DNA of 64,000 bases from Streptomyces aureoverticillatus (GTDB lineage Bacteria; Actinomycetota; Actinomycetes; Streptomycetales; Streptomycetaceae): positions 1-64,000 of the forward strand of contig NZ_BMSY01000005.1 in assembly GCF_014649395.1 (NCBI RefSeq). The letters are read 5' to 3'. The notes under the pieces are model-generated. The model saw only the letters and a list, made by a program, of their open reading frames with translations. It was not told where the DNA came from and made no database searches. How positions within the stretch are numbered: the first letter of the stretch is position 1; every line of letters begins with the position of its first letter. This document shows positions 40,684-49,630 of this stretch, in pieces. Position numbers and translations under genes: made by a program.

Positions 40684-41994
40684 GTGGTGAGCTCCATACC
40701 GTCAGTGGAACCAGGAGGTGAGGCGGCGGCCGGCCAGGCCGCCGCCTCACCGCACACGGCCGCCGCAGGGGACGTGGCCGCTTCCGCGCGCGGGCAGGCC
40801 GCCGAGCAGGTGGCCGTCTCCCCGCACGCACACGGCGCCGAGCACGTGCCCGCCGCCGAGTACGCGCCCGCCTCCCCGCATGTGCCCGCCACCGAGCACG
40901 CGCCCGCCACCCCGCACATGCCCGCCACCGAGCACGCGCCCGCCACCCCGCACATGCCCACCACCGAGCACGCGCCCGCCACCCCGCCCCTGCCGGAGGC
41001 CGAGCGCGCGCCCGCCACGCACCGTCGCCCGTCCTCGACCGCCCGGGCCGTCGCCGTGCTCGTCCTCGTGGCCGTCGCGGCGGTGGTCCCGCTGTTCGGG
41101 CCCGCCGCCGTCCTCGACGGCACCGGTGAGGCGGAGGCGCCGGGCACGCCGGGCATCACCTTCCTGCGGACGGTGCTGTTCGCGGCGCTCTGCGTGCAGA
41201 CGGGCGAGATCTTCGTACGACGGCTCGCGCGCCGGGTGCCGGGGGCGCCGGCGTCGGTGCCGCCCGGGTGGGGGTGGTGGGCCGCCGCCGCGGGCTGCGT
41301 GGCCGCGCTCGGCCTCGCCTCCGTCGTGGCCAGCGGCAACCTCGTGCCGCACCAGCCGTCCGACCTGGACGTCGGCGGGCTCTACCAGTCCCGGGACGGC
41401 CGCCTCGCGCTCCTGGAGGTCAACGCCTTCGTCGTGGCCGCCCTCTGCGCGCGCTCACGGCGCCCGGACGGCGCGGTGCTGCCGCTGGCCGCCGTGATCG
41501 TGGCGGAGGCGCTGCGCGCGCACCCGCCGACGGAGGACGCCCCGCTCGTCGGCTCCGGGCTCACCCTGGTGCACCTGACGTGCGCGGCGCTGTGGGCGGG
41601 CGGCCTGCTGTACGCGCTGCGTACGCTGCGGCGCTGGCGAACGGCCGCCCCGGAGGCGGGCATTGCCGTACTGGGCCTCTACGCGCGCGTGGCCGCCGTC
41701 CTGTTCGCCGCGATCACCGCGACGGGGATCCTCAGCACGCTGCGCCGGATGCCGCCGGACACCGTGACGGACCAGCTCACGGACACCGCCTACGGACGCA
41801 CCCTGCTCGCCAAGGTGCTGCTCGTGGCCGTCGTCGCCGTCCTGGCGCTGCTCGCCCGCCGCCGCCTGAAGCGGTCCGCGGCGACGGCCTCGCTCACCGC
41901 GTACGCGCCCGCGCGCGCCGAGGTGGTCGCGCTCGGCGCGGTGGTCGCGGTGTCGGCGCTGCTCACCGCCGTTCCGTTGCCGATCCGCTGGTGA
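40684..41994 (+). CDS. CopD-like membrane protein with His/Met/Glu-rich repeat at its N-terminus
   Basis: A 436-residue protein: an extended N-terminal tail of about 115 residues, then eight or nine membrane helices. The membrane part resembles copper resistance D, with LVHLTCAALWAGGLLYALRTL (the H...W-x-G-G motif) and HQPSDLDVGGLYQS. The tail holds a 12-residue tandem repeat, APATPHMPATEH, four times, which offers His and Met for copper binding. The start at GTG 40684 (or 40687) is not certain and has a weak ribosome-binding site. Its last 32 nt overlap the convergent lysoplasmalogenase gene. Copper handling is inferred. Confidence 0.75.
   Translation: MVSSIPSVEPGGEAAAGQAAASPHTAAAGDVAASARGQAAEQVAVSPHAHGAEHVPAAEYAPASPHVPATEHAPATPHMPATEHAPATPHMPTTEHAPATPPLPEAERAPATHRRPSSTARAVAVLVLVAVAAVVPLFGPAAVLDGTGEAEAPGTPGITFLRTVLFAALCVQTGEIFVRRLARRVPGAPASVPPGWGWWAAAAGCVAALGLASVVASGNLVPHQPSDLDVGGLYQSRDGRLALLEVNAFVVAALCARSRRPDGAVLPLAAVIVAEALRAHPPTEDAPLVGSGLTLVHLTCAALWAGGLLYALRTLRRWRTAAPEAGIAVLGLYARVAAVLFAAITATGILSTLRRMPPDTVTDQLTDTAYGRTLLAKVLLVAVVAVLALLARRRLKRSAATASLTAYAPARAEVVALGAVVAVSALLTAVPLPIRW
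40843..40986. repeat. 36-bp tandem repeat encoding the CopD-like tail
   Basis: Four in-frame units of 36 bp: 40843-40878 (diverged), 40879-40914, 40915-40950 and 40951-40986. The last three differ at only a few positions. The 36-bp length preserves the frame. Confidence 0.9.
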
Positions 41995-42705
41995 GCACGG
42001 AACGGGCCAGCAAGGTCTGCGCCGCGAGATAGGTCAGCATGATCCAGAAGTCGGGGCGGGGCGCCTGCGGCCAGTCCGCCACGTCCGTGGCGATGAGCGT
42101 GTCCGACAGCAGGAACAGGCCGCCGCCCGCCGCGGCCGCGAGACCCAGGGTGGTCGCGCCGAAGGCCATCGCCGTGAGGAGCAGGCTGTAGCCCGCGACC
42201 GGGACCCGCATGTCCGGCGGGAGGTCGGGCCACAGGAGCGCGACGGTGACGATCAGGGCGGAGGCGTACGTCCCGACGACGAAGGCTGCCCGCGCGCGGG
42301 CGTTGCCGTAGCTCTCCCCGTGGCGGCGGAACAGCACGAGGTAGCAGACGTGGCCGACGGCGAAGGAGCCCATGCCCGCCAGGAAGGCGGGGTCGGCGTC
42401 CGCCAGGAGGAGGGTGTCGCCTGCCCAGCCGCAGAGGAGGGCGGCGGTGAGCAGGCGGGGGCCTCGCCTGAGCACGACGTATGCCGCCAGCAGGGGCATC
42501 AGCAGCGGCTTGAGGACGAGGTGGCCTGCGTCGGACCCGGCCGCGAGGGCCGCCAGGTCGCCGACCGCCACCAGGGCGAAAGCCACCAGTGTCCAGGTGC
42601 CGTAGCGGTGCCTCGTGGAGGTAGTCGTATCGGCGACCGGAACGTGGGGCTGTGCCCACCCGTGCCGCCCTGCGGCACGGGTGGGCACAGCAGGGGTGGG
42701 CGGCT

Positions 42706-42709
<4 letters not shown>
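41963..42709 (-). CDS. YhhN/lysoplasmalogenase-like membrane protein
   Basis: A 248-residue protein with seven or eight membrane helices. The family signature is KPLLMPLLAAYVVLRRG, AGDTLLLAD (D pairs), FAVGHVCYLVLF and GGGLFLLSDTLIA. TMEM86 and YhhN proteins hydrolyse the vinyl-ether bond of lysoplasmalogen. The ATG at 42709 overlaps the stop codon of the upstream sterol-desaturase gene (4 nt), so the two form an operon. The N-terminal 40 residues are polar and low complexity. It is convergent with, and overlaps 32 nt of, the CopD-like gene. Confidence 0.8.
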
Positions 42710-43587
<878 letters not shown>

Positions 43588-43710
43588 GCGTGCACCGTAG
43601 AACGGCCGTTGAGCCGCCGCTAGGGGTTGTTACTGCTAAGTATTACCGTGGGTACGGCCCCGGTTTTTGGTGATCTCCACCAATGCGGGGCGCAGGCCAG
43701 GGCCGCCGCG

Positions 43711-44451
43711 TCACACCCCGGCCGCCCCCAGCAGCGCCCCCGCCCCGTACGTCACCGCCATCGCCAGCGCCCCGCCCGCCACGTTCCGCACGACCGCGGG
43801 CCGCTCCGCCGCGGCGCCGAGCCGGGCGCTGCTGAAGCCGGTCAGGGCGAGTGCGCCGAGGACCGAGAGGACGGTCACGCCGAGGCGCCAGTCGGCGGGC
43901 GGCAGGACGATGGCGAGCAGCGGCAGCAGCGCGCCCGCGGTGAAGGCGAGGAAGCTCGCCCACGCGGCGTGCCAGGGGTTGGCGAGTTCGTCGGGGTCGA
44001 TGCCGAGCTCCACGCGCGCGTGGGCGCGCAGGGCGTCGCGTTCGGTGAGCTGTTCGGCGGCCTCGCGGGCCACGTCGTGGCTGAGTCCGCGCGCGGCGAG
44101 CAGGTCGGTCAGCTCGATGAGTTCGGCCTCCGGCTGCTCGCGCAGTTCGCGCTTCTCCGTGGCCAGGGCGGCCTTCTCCGAGTCGCGCTGGGTGGACACG
44201 GAGACGTACTCGCCTGCGGCCATCGACATGGAACCGGCGAGCAGTCCCGCAAGGCCCGCCGTCAGGATGGTGGCGCGCTCGCTCGTGGCGCCCGCGACGC
44301 CGACGACGAGGCCCGCGGTGGACACGATGCCGTCGTTCGCGCCGAGGACGGCGGCCCGCAGCCAGTTGAGGCGGGTGCCGAGCGCGCCGCCGTGGGCCTC
44401 GTCGTGGTCGGGTGCGGTGGTACCGCCCTCGCCGGGTGCCTGATCGCTCAC
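43711..44451 (-). CDS. VIT1/CCC1-family iron/manganese transporter
   Basis: A 246-residue membrane protein with five helices. The signature WLRAAVLGANDGIVSTAGLVVGVAGA (in two parts) and SMSMAAGEYVSVSTQRDSEKAA are the ion-path and metal-binding motifs of VIT1/CCC1 transporters, which export Fe2+ or Mn2+ from the cytosol. The middle (about 85-150) is the acidic cytosolic metal-binding domain. Start is GTG 44451. It stands alone, 124 bp after the desaturase gene's start region and 80 bp from the amidohydrolase operon end. Confidence 0.9.
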   Translation of the reverse strand: MSDQAPGEGGTTAPDHDEAHGGALGTRLNWLRAAVLGANDGIVSTAGLVVGVAGATSERATILTAGLAGLLAGSMSMAAGEYVSVSTQRDSEKAALATEKRELREQPEAELIELTDLLAARGLSHDVAREAAEQLTERDALRAHARVELGIDPDELANPWHAAWASFLAFTAGALLPLLAIVLPPADWRLGVTVLSVLGALALTGFSSARLGAAAERPAVVRNVAGGALAMAVTYGAGALLGAAGV

Positions 44452-44530
44452 CCCGGGAGGGTCTCACCCGCGCGGCCGCGCACCGGGCAACGGCGCACCG
44501 GCACCGCACGACCGCCGCGGCCCGCCCCCG

Positions 44531-45781
44531 TCACCACACCCGCGCCCCACCCCCAGGCGCGAACACCGGGCTCGTCGCCCCGGTCGGGGGTTCTTCCAGG
44601 GGCTCGGCGATCTCCCCGACCGTAGGCCCCACCCGTGCCGCGATCTCGTCGAGGTGCCGCAGGTCGAACCCGTACACGCGGGCCGCGTTGCCGCCGACCA
44701 TCGCCGCGACCTCGGCCGCGGGCAGGCCCGCGTAGGCGGTGCGCAGGCCCTCGCGCGAGTAGGGGTGGGTGCCCTCGTCGTGCGGGTAGTCGCTGCCCCA
44801 CATGATCTTGTCGAGGCCGACGCGGTCGCGCAGCGCCGCCTCGTGCGACCGCATGAAGCTGGCGCCCACATAGCAGTTGTCGCGCCACACCTCGGAGGGC
44901 CCCTTGCCCATGGCCTCGGCGAGTCCGGCGCCGAACTTGGACTCGGCGGTGTCCCGGCGCGAGACGGCCGCGACGAGCCGCCCGTGATAGTAGTCCAGCA
45001 TGGCGAGCACGCCCGGGATCCAGCCGGAGCCCTGCTCGGTGAGGACCAGCTTCAGCTCCGGGTGGCGGCGGAACGCGCCGCCGAACATCAGGTGCCACAG
45101 CGCCCGGTGCGAGAACCACGTCGTCTCCACCATGAACACCGCGCGCGCGGCGGGCTCCTCGCCGAGCGGCGGCGACGCCGAACCCGCGTGGTGGTTCACG
45201 GGCACGCCCAGTTCCGCGCAGGCGGCCCAGAGCGGGTCGTACGTCTCCGAGTACAGCTCGGGCAGCCCCGACCCCGGCGGCGTACCGGGAACGAGGACCC
45301 CGCCGGTGAGCCCCGCGCCGACCGACCGGCGGATCTCCTTGACCGCCTCCTCGACGTCGTTGAGGAGGATCTGGAAGACGCCCGCCCTGCGCCCGGGCGC
45401 CGCCGCGCAGAAGTCGGCGAGCCAGCGGTTGTGCGCGCGCAGGCCCGCCCAGCGCTGCTCGTACTCCTCGCGGGTCGGCGCCGGGGCCATCAGGGACGCC
45501 GACGGGAAGAACGGCGGGATGGTGTTGGGGAAGACGACCTCGGCGACGATGCCGTCCGCCTCCAGTTCGGCGACGCGGCGGTCGGAGTTCCAGTTCCGGT
45601 CGGCGGTGTCGGCGAGCAGGTCCTCGTACGGATTGACGTAGGTGGCCGCCCAGGCGTCGAAGGCGTCGTGGTGGCGCTTCTCCAGATACGGCTTGTAGTC
45701 GAGCAGGTCGGCGCCGGCGTGGCAGTCGGCGGAGATGACGGTGTAGCGGTCGGTGGCCGCGTAGGTCCTTGGGTACGTCAT
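44531..45781 (-). CDS. amidohydrolase-family protein (ACMSD-like TIM barrel)
   Basis: A 416-residue amidohydrolase_2 family enzyme. The N-terminal metal site is ISADCHAG (D-x-H), later NHHAGSAS holds the second histidine, and GSDYPHDEGTHPY the aspartate. Such enzymes act as decarboxylases or hydrolases, for instance on ring-cleavage products. It overlaps the preceding amidohydrolase gene (ATGA at 45778-45781) and is the last gene of a four-gene operon. The two copies share the same framework but are well diverged, so they probably handle different substrates or form a heteromer. No function can be named more precisely. Confidence 0.85.
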   Translation of the reverse strand: MTYPRTYAATDRYTVISADCHAGADLLDYKPYLEKRHHDAFDAWAATYVNPYEDLLADTADRNWNSDRRVAELEADGIVAEVVFPNTIPPFFPSASLMAPAPTREEYEQRWAGLRAHNRWLADFCAAAPGRRAGVFQILLNDVEEAVKEIRRSVGAGLTGGVLVPGTPPGSGLPELYSETYDPLWAACAELGVPVNHHAGSASPPLGEEPAARAVFMVETTWFSHRALWHLMFGGAFRRHPELKLVLTEQGSGWIPGVLAMLDYYHGRLVAAVSRRDTAESKFGAGLAEAMGKGPSEVWRDNCYVGASFMRSHEAALRDRVGLDKIMWGSDYPHDEGTHPYSREGLRTAYAGLPAAEVAAMVGGNAARVYGFDLRHLDEIAARVGPTVGEIAEPLEEPPTGATSPVFAPGGGARVW

Positions 45782-47064
45782 GGGGTCACCCCGAGCGTCG
45801 GGAAGTCGTGGTCGGTCAGCCAGTGGCGGCCCACCTCGCGCGAGCGCGCCCAGGACGCCTCCACGGCCTCCTGGTCGTCCGCCTGGCCGAGGTCGGCAGG
45901 GGTAGGGCCGATGCGGCGGGCCAGCGGTGCGAGCCGCTCGGTGTCGAAGCCGAAGACCTCGGCGGCGGCCAGGCCCAGCATGCGCCGGGTCTCCGCCACG
46001 GGGATGTCGTGAAAGGTTTTCGCCAGCCACGCGCGTGTGTCCGGCCAGGTGCCCTCGGGGTGCGGGAAGTCGCTGCCCCACAGGATGTTGTCGACGCCGA
46101 TCTCGTAGCGCTGGGCCAGCTCGCGGCGCTTGGTGTTGGTGGCGCAGACGAAGATCTGCCGGTCCAGGTACTCGTGCGGCGGGCGCTTCAGCTCGGCGAA
46201 CGGCGACAGCTTCTTGCCGCCGTGCGCGCCCAGGTAGAGGCGGTCCATGAACCACAGCAGGTTCGGCAGCCACCAGCAGCCCGACTCCGCGACGCCGAAC
46301 TTCAGCCCCGGGTGCCGCTCGAAGACCCCGGACCACAGCAGGAACCACAGGGGGCGCGCGGGCCACCACGTCACTTCGGAGACGTAGATGCCGAGGTGGT
46401 CGCCGTACTCCTCGCGGGGCGCCGCCCCGGAGTGCGTGAGCACCGGCATCGCGCACTCGGCGGCCGCGGCCCACACGGGGTCGTAACGCCGGTCGTGGTA
46501 GGGCGCCTTGTCGACCCACATGGAGGGGATCATCAGGGCGCCGAGGCCCGACTCCTTGGCGCGGTGCACTTCGGCGACGACCCGGTCGACCTCTCCGGTG
46601 ACGGGTAACAGCGCGACACCGCAGTGCCGTTCGGGGTGCTGGGACACGAAGTCGGCGAGCCACCGGTTGTGCGCCTGCGCGCCCGCCATGCCGAGTTCGG
46701 GATCCTGGTCTCCGGAGAGGCCGAGTCCCACGCCGAAGGGCGCGGCCGTCTGGGAGTCCACGGCGTCGGCGTCCGGGAAGACGACCTCGGCCGCCACCCC
46801 GTCGCCGTCGAGCTCCTTCAGCCGCTGCCCGGCGTCCCAGCCGCCCTTCAGGCCCTCCTCGTTGTCGCTGAACCACTTGGCGGCGAAGGCCTCGTTGCGG
46901 ATGCCGAGCCGGGTCATCTCCTCGCGGCGCCGTTCGCGCCCGGCGAGGAAGTCGTCGAAGTCCCGGTGGAACCGGGCGTCCAGATAGGGCCGGTACTCCT
47001 CGGTGGGGAGGCCGGCGTGGCAGTCGGAGGAGATGATCAAGTACGGGTCGTGCTGAGCCGTCAT
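45778..47064 (-). CDS. amidohydrolase-family protein (ACMSD-like TIM barrel), paralogue
   Basis: A 428-residue paralogue of the next gene, with ISSDCHAG, TEEYRPYLD, LTHSGAAP and GSDFPHPEGTWPD as the metal-site motifs. The ATG at 47064 is preferred; the TTG two codons earlier is also in frame. GAGGG lies 6 nt upstream. It begins 9 nt after the stop codon of the SDR and overlaps the other amidohydrolase by 4 nt, so the order decarboxylase-family protein, SDR, amidohydrolase, amidohydrolase is one transcription unit. Confidence 0.85.
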   Translation of the reverse strand: MTAQHDPYLIISSDCHAGLPTEEYRPYLDARFHRDFDDFLAGRERRREEMTRLGIRNEAFAAKWFSDNEEGLKGGWDAGQRLKELDGDGVAAEVVFPDADAVDSQTAAPFGVGLGLSGDQDPELGMAGAQAHNRWLADFVSQHPERHCGVALLPVTGEVDRVVAEVHRAKESGLGALMIPSMWVDKAPYHDRRYDPVWAAAAECAMPVLTHSGAAPREEYGDHLGIYVSEVTWWPARPLWFLLWSGVFERHPGLKFGVAESGCWWLPNLLWFMDRLYLGAHGGKKLSPFAELKRPPHEYLDRQIFVCATNTKRRELAQRYEIGVDNILWGSDFPHPEGTWPDTRAWLAKTFHDIPVAETRRMLGLAAAEVFGFDTERLAPLARRIGPTPADLGQADDQEAVEASWARSREVGRHWLTDHDFPTLGVTP

Positions 47065-47073
47065 CGTCAACCC

Positions 47074-47958
47074 TCAATCCAGGATGAAGCTTTCGAGGTA
47101 CGTCGGGTTGGCGCGCTCCAGCATCGAGCGGGAGCGCGCGCGGATCTGCCGGTCGCTGTGCTCGCTGTCGGGGAGCATCCAGAAGCGGTCGGCGCGGATG
47201 CCGTCCACGACGTGCTCGGCGACCTCCTCGACCGGCGTGAAGGCCACCTCGTGCCCGGCCTCCTTCATGGCCGTCTCCCACTGGCCGAGGCTGCGGTAGG
47301 GCGTTCTGCGGGGGCGGGACTTGGCGTACCGCTCGGGGCGGTTGCGGTGCGACTCCCACAGGCCGGTGCGCAGCATGTGGGGGCCGGGGAACAGCACGGA
47401 GGCGCCCACGCGCGCGTGCTCCGCCCGCAGGTGCGCGTACAGCGACTCCGTCATCGTCACGACGGCCGCCTTGGTGACCGCGTACACCGAAGCGGTGGGC
47501 AGCGGAGCGATGCCGCCGTCCCCGGAGGAGGTGTTGACGACGTGGCCCTCCTCGCCGCCCGCGAGCATCCGGGGCACGAACGCCTGGATGCCGTGGAAGA
47601 CGCCCCACACGTTGACCTCGAAGGCCCACCGCCAGTCGTTCGGCTCGTGCTCCCACATCCGGCCCTCGGCGCCGGAGCCGACACCGGCGTTGTTGCACAG
47701 GACGTGGACGGCGCCGAACCTGTCGTACGCGTCCTCGGCGAGCGCGAAGACCTGTTCACGGGCGCCGACGTCGACCACGCGCGCGTGCACCGTCGCCCCG
47801 TCCGCGCGCAGCCCGGCGGCCGCCTTCTCCAGGGCGCCCTCCTCGACGTCGGCGAGCACCACCGCCAGGCCGTCCGCCGCGAACCGCCGCGCGAGGGCGA
47901 GCCCGATGCCGCTCGCGGCGCCCGTGACGACGGCGACCTGACCCGCGCGCAGCTCCAT
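47074..47958 (-). CDS. short-chain dehydrogenase/reductase
   Basis: A 294-residue SDR with TGAASGIGLALA (cofactor site), NNAGVG, NTSSGDGG and YAVTK as catalytic residues. The C-terminal extension WMLPDSEHSDRQIRARSRSM is typical of an actinobacterial group of large SDRs. Its ATG lies 1 nt after the stop codon of the acetoacetate-decarboxylase-like gene. It presumably oxidises an alcohol in the pathway encoded by the operon. Confidence 0.88.
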   Translation of the reverse strand: MELRAGQVAVVTGAASGIGLALARRFAADGLAVVLADVEEGALEKAAAGLRADGATVHARVVDVGAREQVFALAEDAYDRFGAVHVLCNNAGVGSGAEGRMWEHEPNDWRWAFEVNVWGVFHGIQAFVPRMLAGGEEGHVVNTSSGDGGIAPLPTASVYAVTKAAVVTMTESLYAHLRAEHARVGASVLFPGPHMLRTGLWESHRNRPERYAKSRPRRTPYRSLGQWETAMKEAGHEVAFTPVEEVAEHVVDGIRADRFWMLPDSEHSDRQIRARSRSMLERANPTYLESFILD

Positions 47959-47959
47959 C

Positions 47960-48757
47960 TCAGACGCTCCCCTCGGGCGGCCCGTCGAGGACCTGGCGCG
48001 GGTCGTCGTAGCGCTGGTGGACGTACGGAAGCAGCGCCTGCGCGCTCACCCGCTCCACCACCCGGCCGCGCTGGTCGCTGGTCTTCTCGCCGATGGTGAT
48101 CTCCACCAGACGGCGTACGGGCAGGTCCGCGACCGGGTCGTACATCGACTCCCGCAGCACCACGTCCCCGGTGACGCTCTCCAGCTTGCGGACCCGCTCG
48201 TCGCGCACGCAGTGCACGAGCACCGGATCCGCGTCGAAGCCCGAACCGTCCACGCCGGGAAGGAACTTGAAGTAGAAGTCGGTCTTCTGCGCGGGCTCCG
48301 GCAGCGGCAGGGCACCGCTCACGGCCCCGCGCACCTCCACGAACGCGATGCCGTGCCGGGCCATGGCGGCCCGCACCACCAGACCGTCCCGCTCCACGGT
48401 GACCTCGCCCAGCTTCTTCGGCTCCCCGAAGACCTCACGGCCGCCGGTCAGGGCCCGCTCGTGCGTCATCGGCATCACGAGCGGATACCAGCCCGCCACC
48501 CCGCCGTGCTCCGCGGCGACGGCCACCGAGCCCGCGCCGAGGGGGTAGCCGGCGAGGTCGACCTTGCTGATGTTGGCACGCACCAGGGGGCGCGCCGTGG
48601 GCTTCAGGGGCGGCGGCAGGACGGCCGCCACCACGTCCGGGTCGCTCTCCCACACGGCGACCACGCCCGTGGACCAGATGTCGGGGAGCTTGCTGCTCGC
48701 GGTGCGCGTCGCGGCGATCTCCGCCTCGGTGCGCGCCCCGTAGCGTACGCGTGTCAT
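47960..48757 (-). CDS. acetoacetate decarboxylase-family protein
   Basis: A 265-residue protein of the acetoacetate decarboxylase fold. The active-site lysine pair is present in FGEPKKLGEVT (K114 and K115), as in true decarboxylases that form a Schiff base. Many homologues instead act as hydratases or aldolases. It is the first gene of the operon and its ATG at 48757 faces the TetR gene, with 110 bp between their starts. Together with the SDR and amidohydrolases this points to catabolism of a cyclic or branched carboxylic compound. Confidence 0.82.
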   Translation of the reverse strand: MTRVRYGARTEAEIAATRTASSKLPDIWSTGVVAVWESDPDVVAAVLPPPLKPTARPLVRANISKVDLAGYPLGAGSVAVAAEHGGVAGWYPLVMPMTHERALTGGREVFGEPKKLGEVTVERDGLVVRAAMARHGIAFVEVRGAVSGALPLPEPAQKTDFYFKFLPGVDGSGFDADPVLVHCVRDERVRKLESVTGDVVLRESMYDPVADLPVRRLVEITIGEKTSDQRGRVVERVSAQALLPYVHQRYDDPRQVLDGPPEGSV

Positions 48758-48843
48758 GCCGTACCACCCTTCGCCGAAGGAACCGGCCGGACTGGACAGA
48801 GCGACCAGAACCGGACGGAACTGCCAGGTACTTGCGGGGGTTC

Positions 48844-48858
48844 TGTAACACAGTTACA
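48844..48858. promoter_or_regulatory. TetR operator candidate
   Basis: TGTAACACAGTTACA is a perfect 6-3-6 palindrome, 10 bp before the TetR gene start and 87 bp before the divergent operon. TGTAAC is AT-rich for this genome, and palindromes of this type are typical of TetR sites. Confidence 0.7.
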
Positions 48859-48867
48859 ACAGGAGCC

Positions 48868-49599
48868 GTGAAGGGTAAAGGGACGCGCGGCCCTCTGGAC
48901 CGGGAACGGGTCCTCGCCGCGGCGGCGGACCTCGTGAAGCAGCACGGCCCCGCCGCCCTGACCATGCGCAGGCTCGCCGCCGAGCTCGGCACCGCCGTCA
49001 CCTCGATCTACTGGCACGTCGGCAACCGCGAGTCGCTGCTCGACGCCCTCGTCGAGCGCACCGTCGCCGACCTCGGCGAGCTCCACCCGGCGGGCCCCAC
49101 CCCCGCCCGGCGCGTGGTCTCCGTCGCGCGCGCCCTGCGCCGCCAACTGCGCGACCACCCGCACCTCGTCGCGATGGTCCACGAACGGGGCCTGACGGAA
49201 CGGATGTTCCTGCCCGCGCAGCAGGCCCTGGCCCGCGAGATGCACGCCGCCGGGCTGCGCGGCGCACGCGCGGCCGACGCCGTGCGCGCCGTGCAGGTCC
49301 ATGTCGTCGGGCATGTCCTGGTGGAGCGCAACCGCGAGCGCGCGCCGGTACAACGCCCCGACGAGCACCAGTTGTGGGAGGCGCGGACGGCCGGCCACGA
49401 TCCGGCTCTCGCCCGCGCGCTGGCCCGGCCCCCGGACATCGAGCGGTTGTTCACGCTGTCGGTGCGGGCGCTGGTGACGGGGCTGCTCGGGCCGGGCGGG
49501 GACGTGCCGGACGGGAGCGGCGGGGACGTGCCGAGCGGGCGGCACGGCGACGCCGACGAAGGCGACGCGGGCGGCACCGCGTCCGGCCCTGGGAACTGA
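48868..49599 (+). CDS. TetR-family transcriptional regulator
   Basis: A 243-residue repressor. The N-terminal helix-turn-helix lies at about 12-58 (RVLAAAADLVKQHGPAALTMRRLAAELGTAVTSIYWHVGNRESLLDAL; TMRRLAAELG as turn, SIYWHVGN as recognition helix). The C-terminal part is a TetR_C-type ligand domain; the last 35 residues are a Gly/Asp low-complexity tail (GGDVPDGSGGDVPSGRHGD). It is divergent from the amidohydrolase operon, which it likely represses together with its own gene through the palindrome at 48844. The GTG start has AGGAG immediately upstream. Confidence 0.9.
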   Translation: MKGKGTRGPLDRERVLAAAADLVKQHGPAALTMRRLAAELGTAVTSIYWHVGNRESLLDALVERTVADLGELHPAGPTPARRVVSVARALRRQLRDHPHLVAMVHERGLTERMFLPAQQALAREMHAAGLRGARAADAVRAVQVHVVGHVLVERNRERAPVQRPDEHQLWEARTAGHDPALARALARPPDIERLFTLSVRALVTGLLGPGGDVPDGSGGDVPSGRHGDADEGDAGGTASGPGN

Positions 49600-49616
49600 C
49601 TGTCAGTCGTGGCCCG

Positions 49617-49622
49617 TATCCT
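49617..49622 (+). promoter_or_regulatory. -10 element of a leaderless promoter
   Basis: TATCCT stands 8 nt before ATG 49631, with no ribosome-binding site between. CTGACTGTCAG, a perfect palindrome, lies just upstream (49596-49606) near the -35 region. Confidence 0.5.
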
Positions 49623-49630
49623 CATGGACC

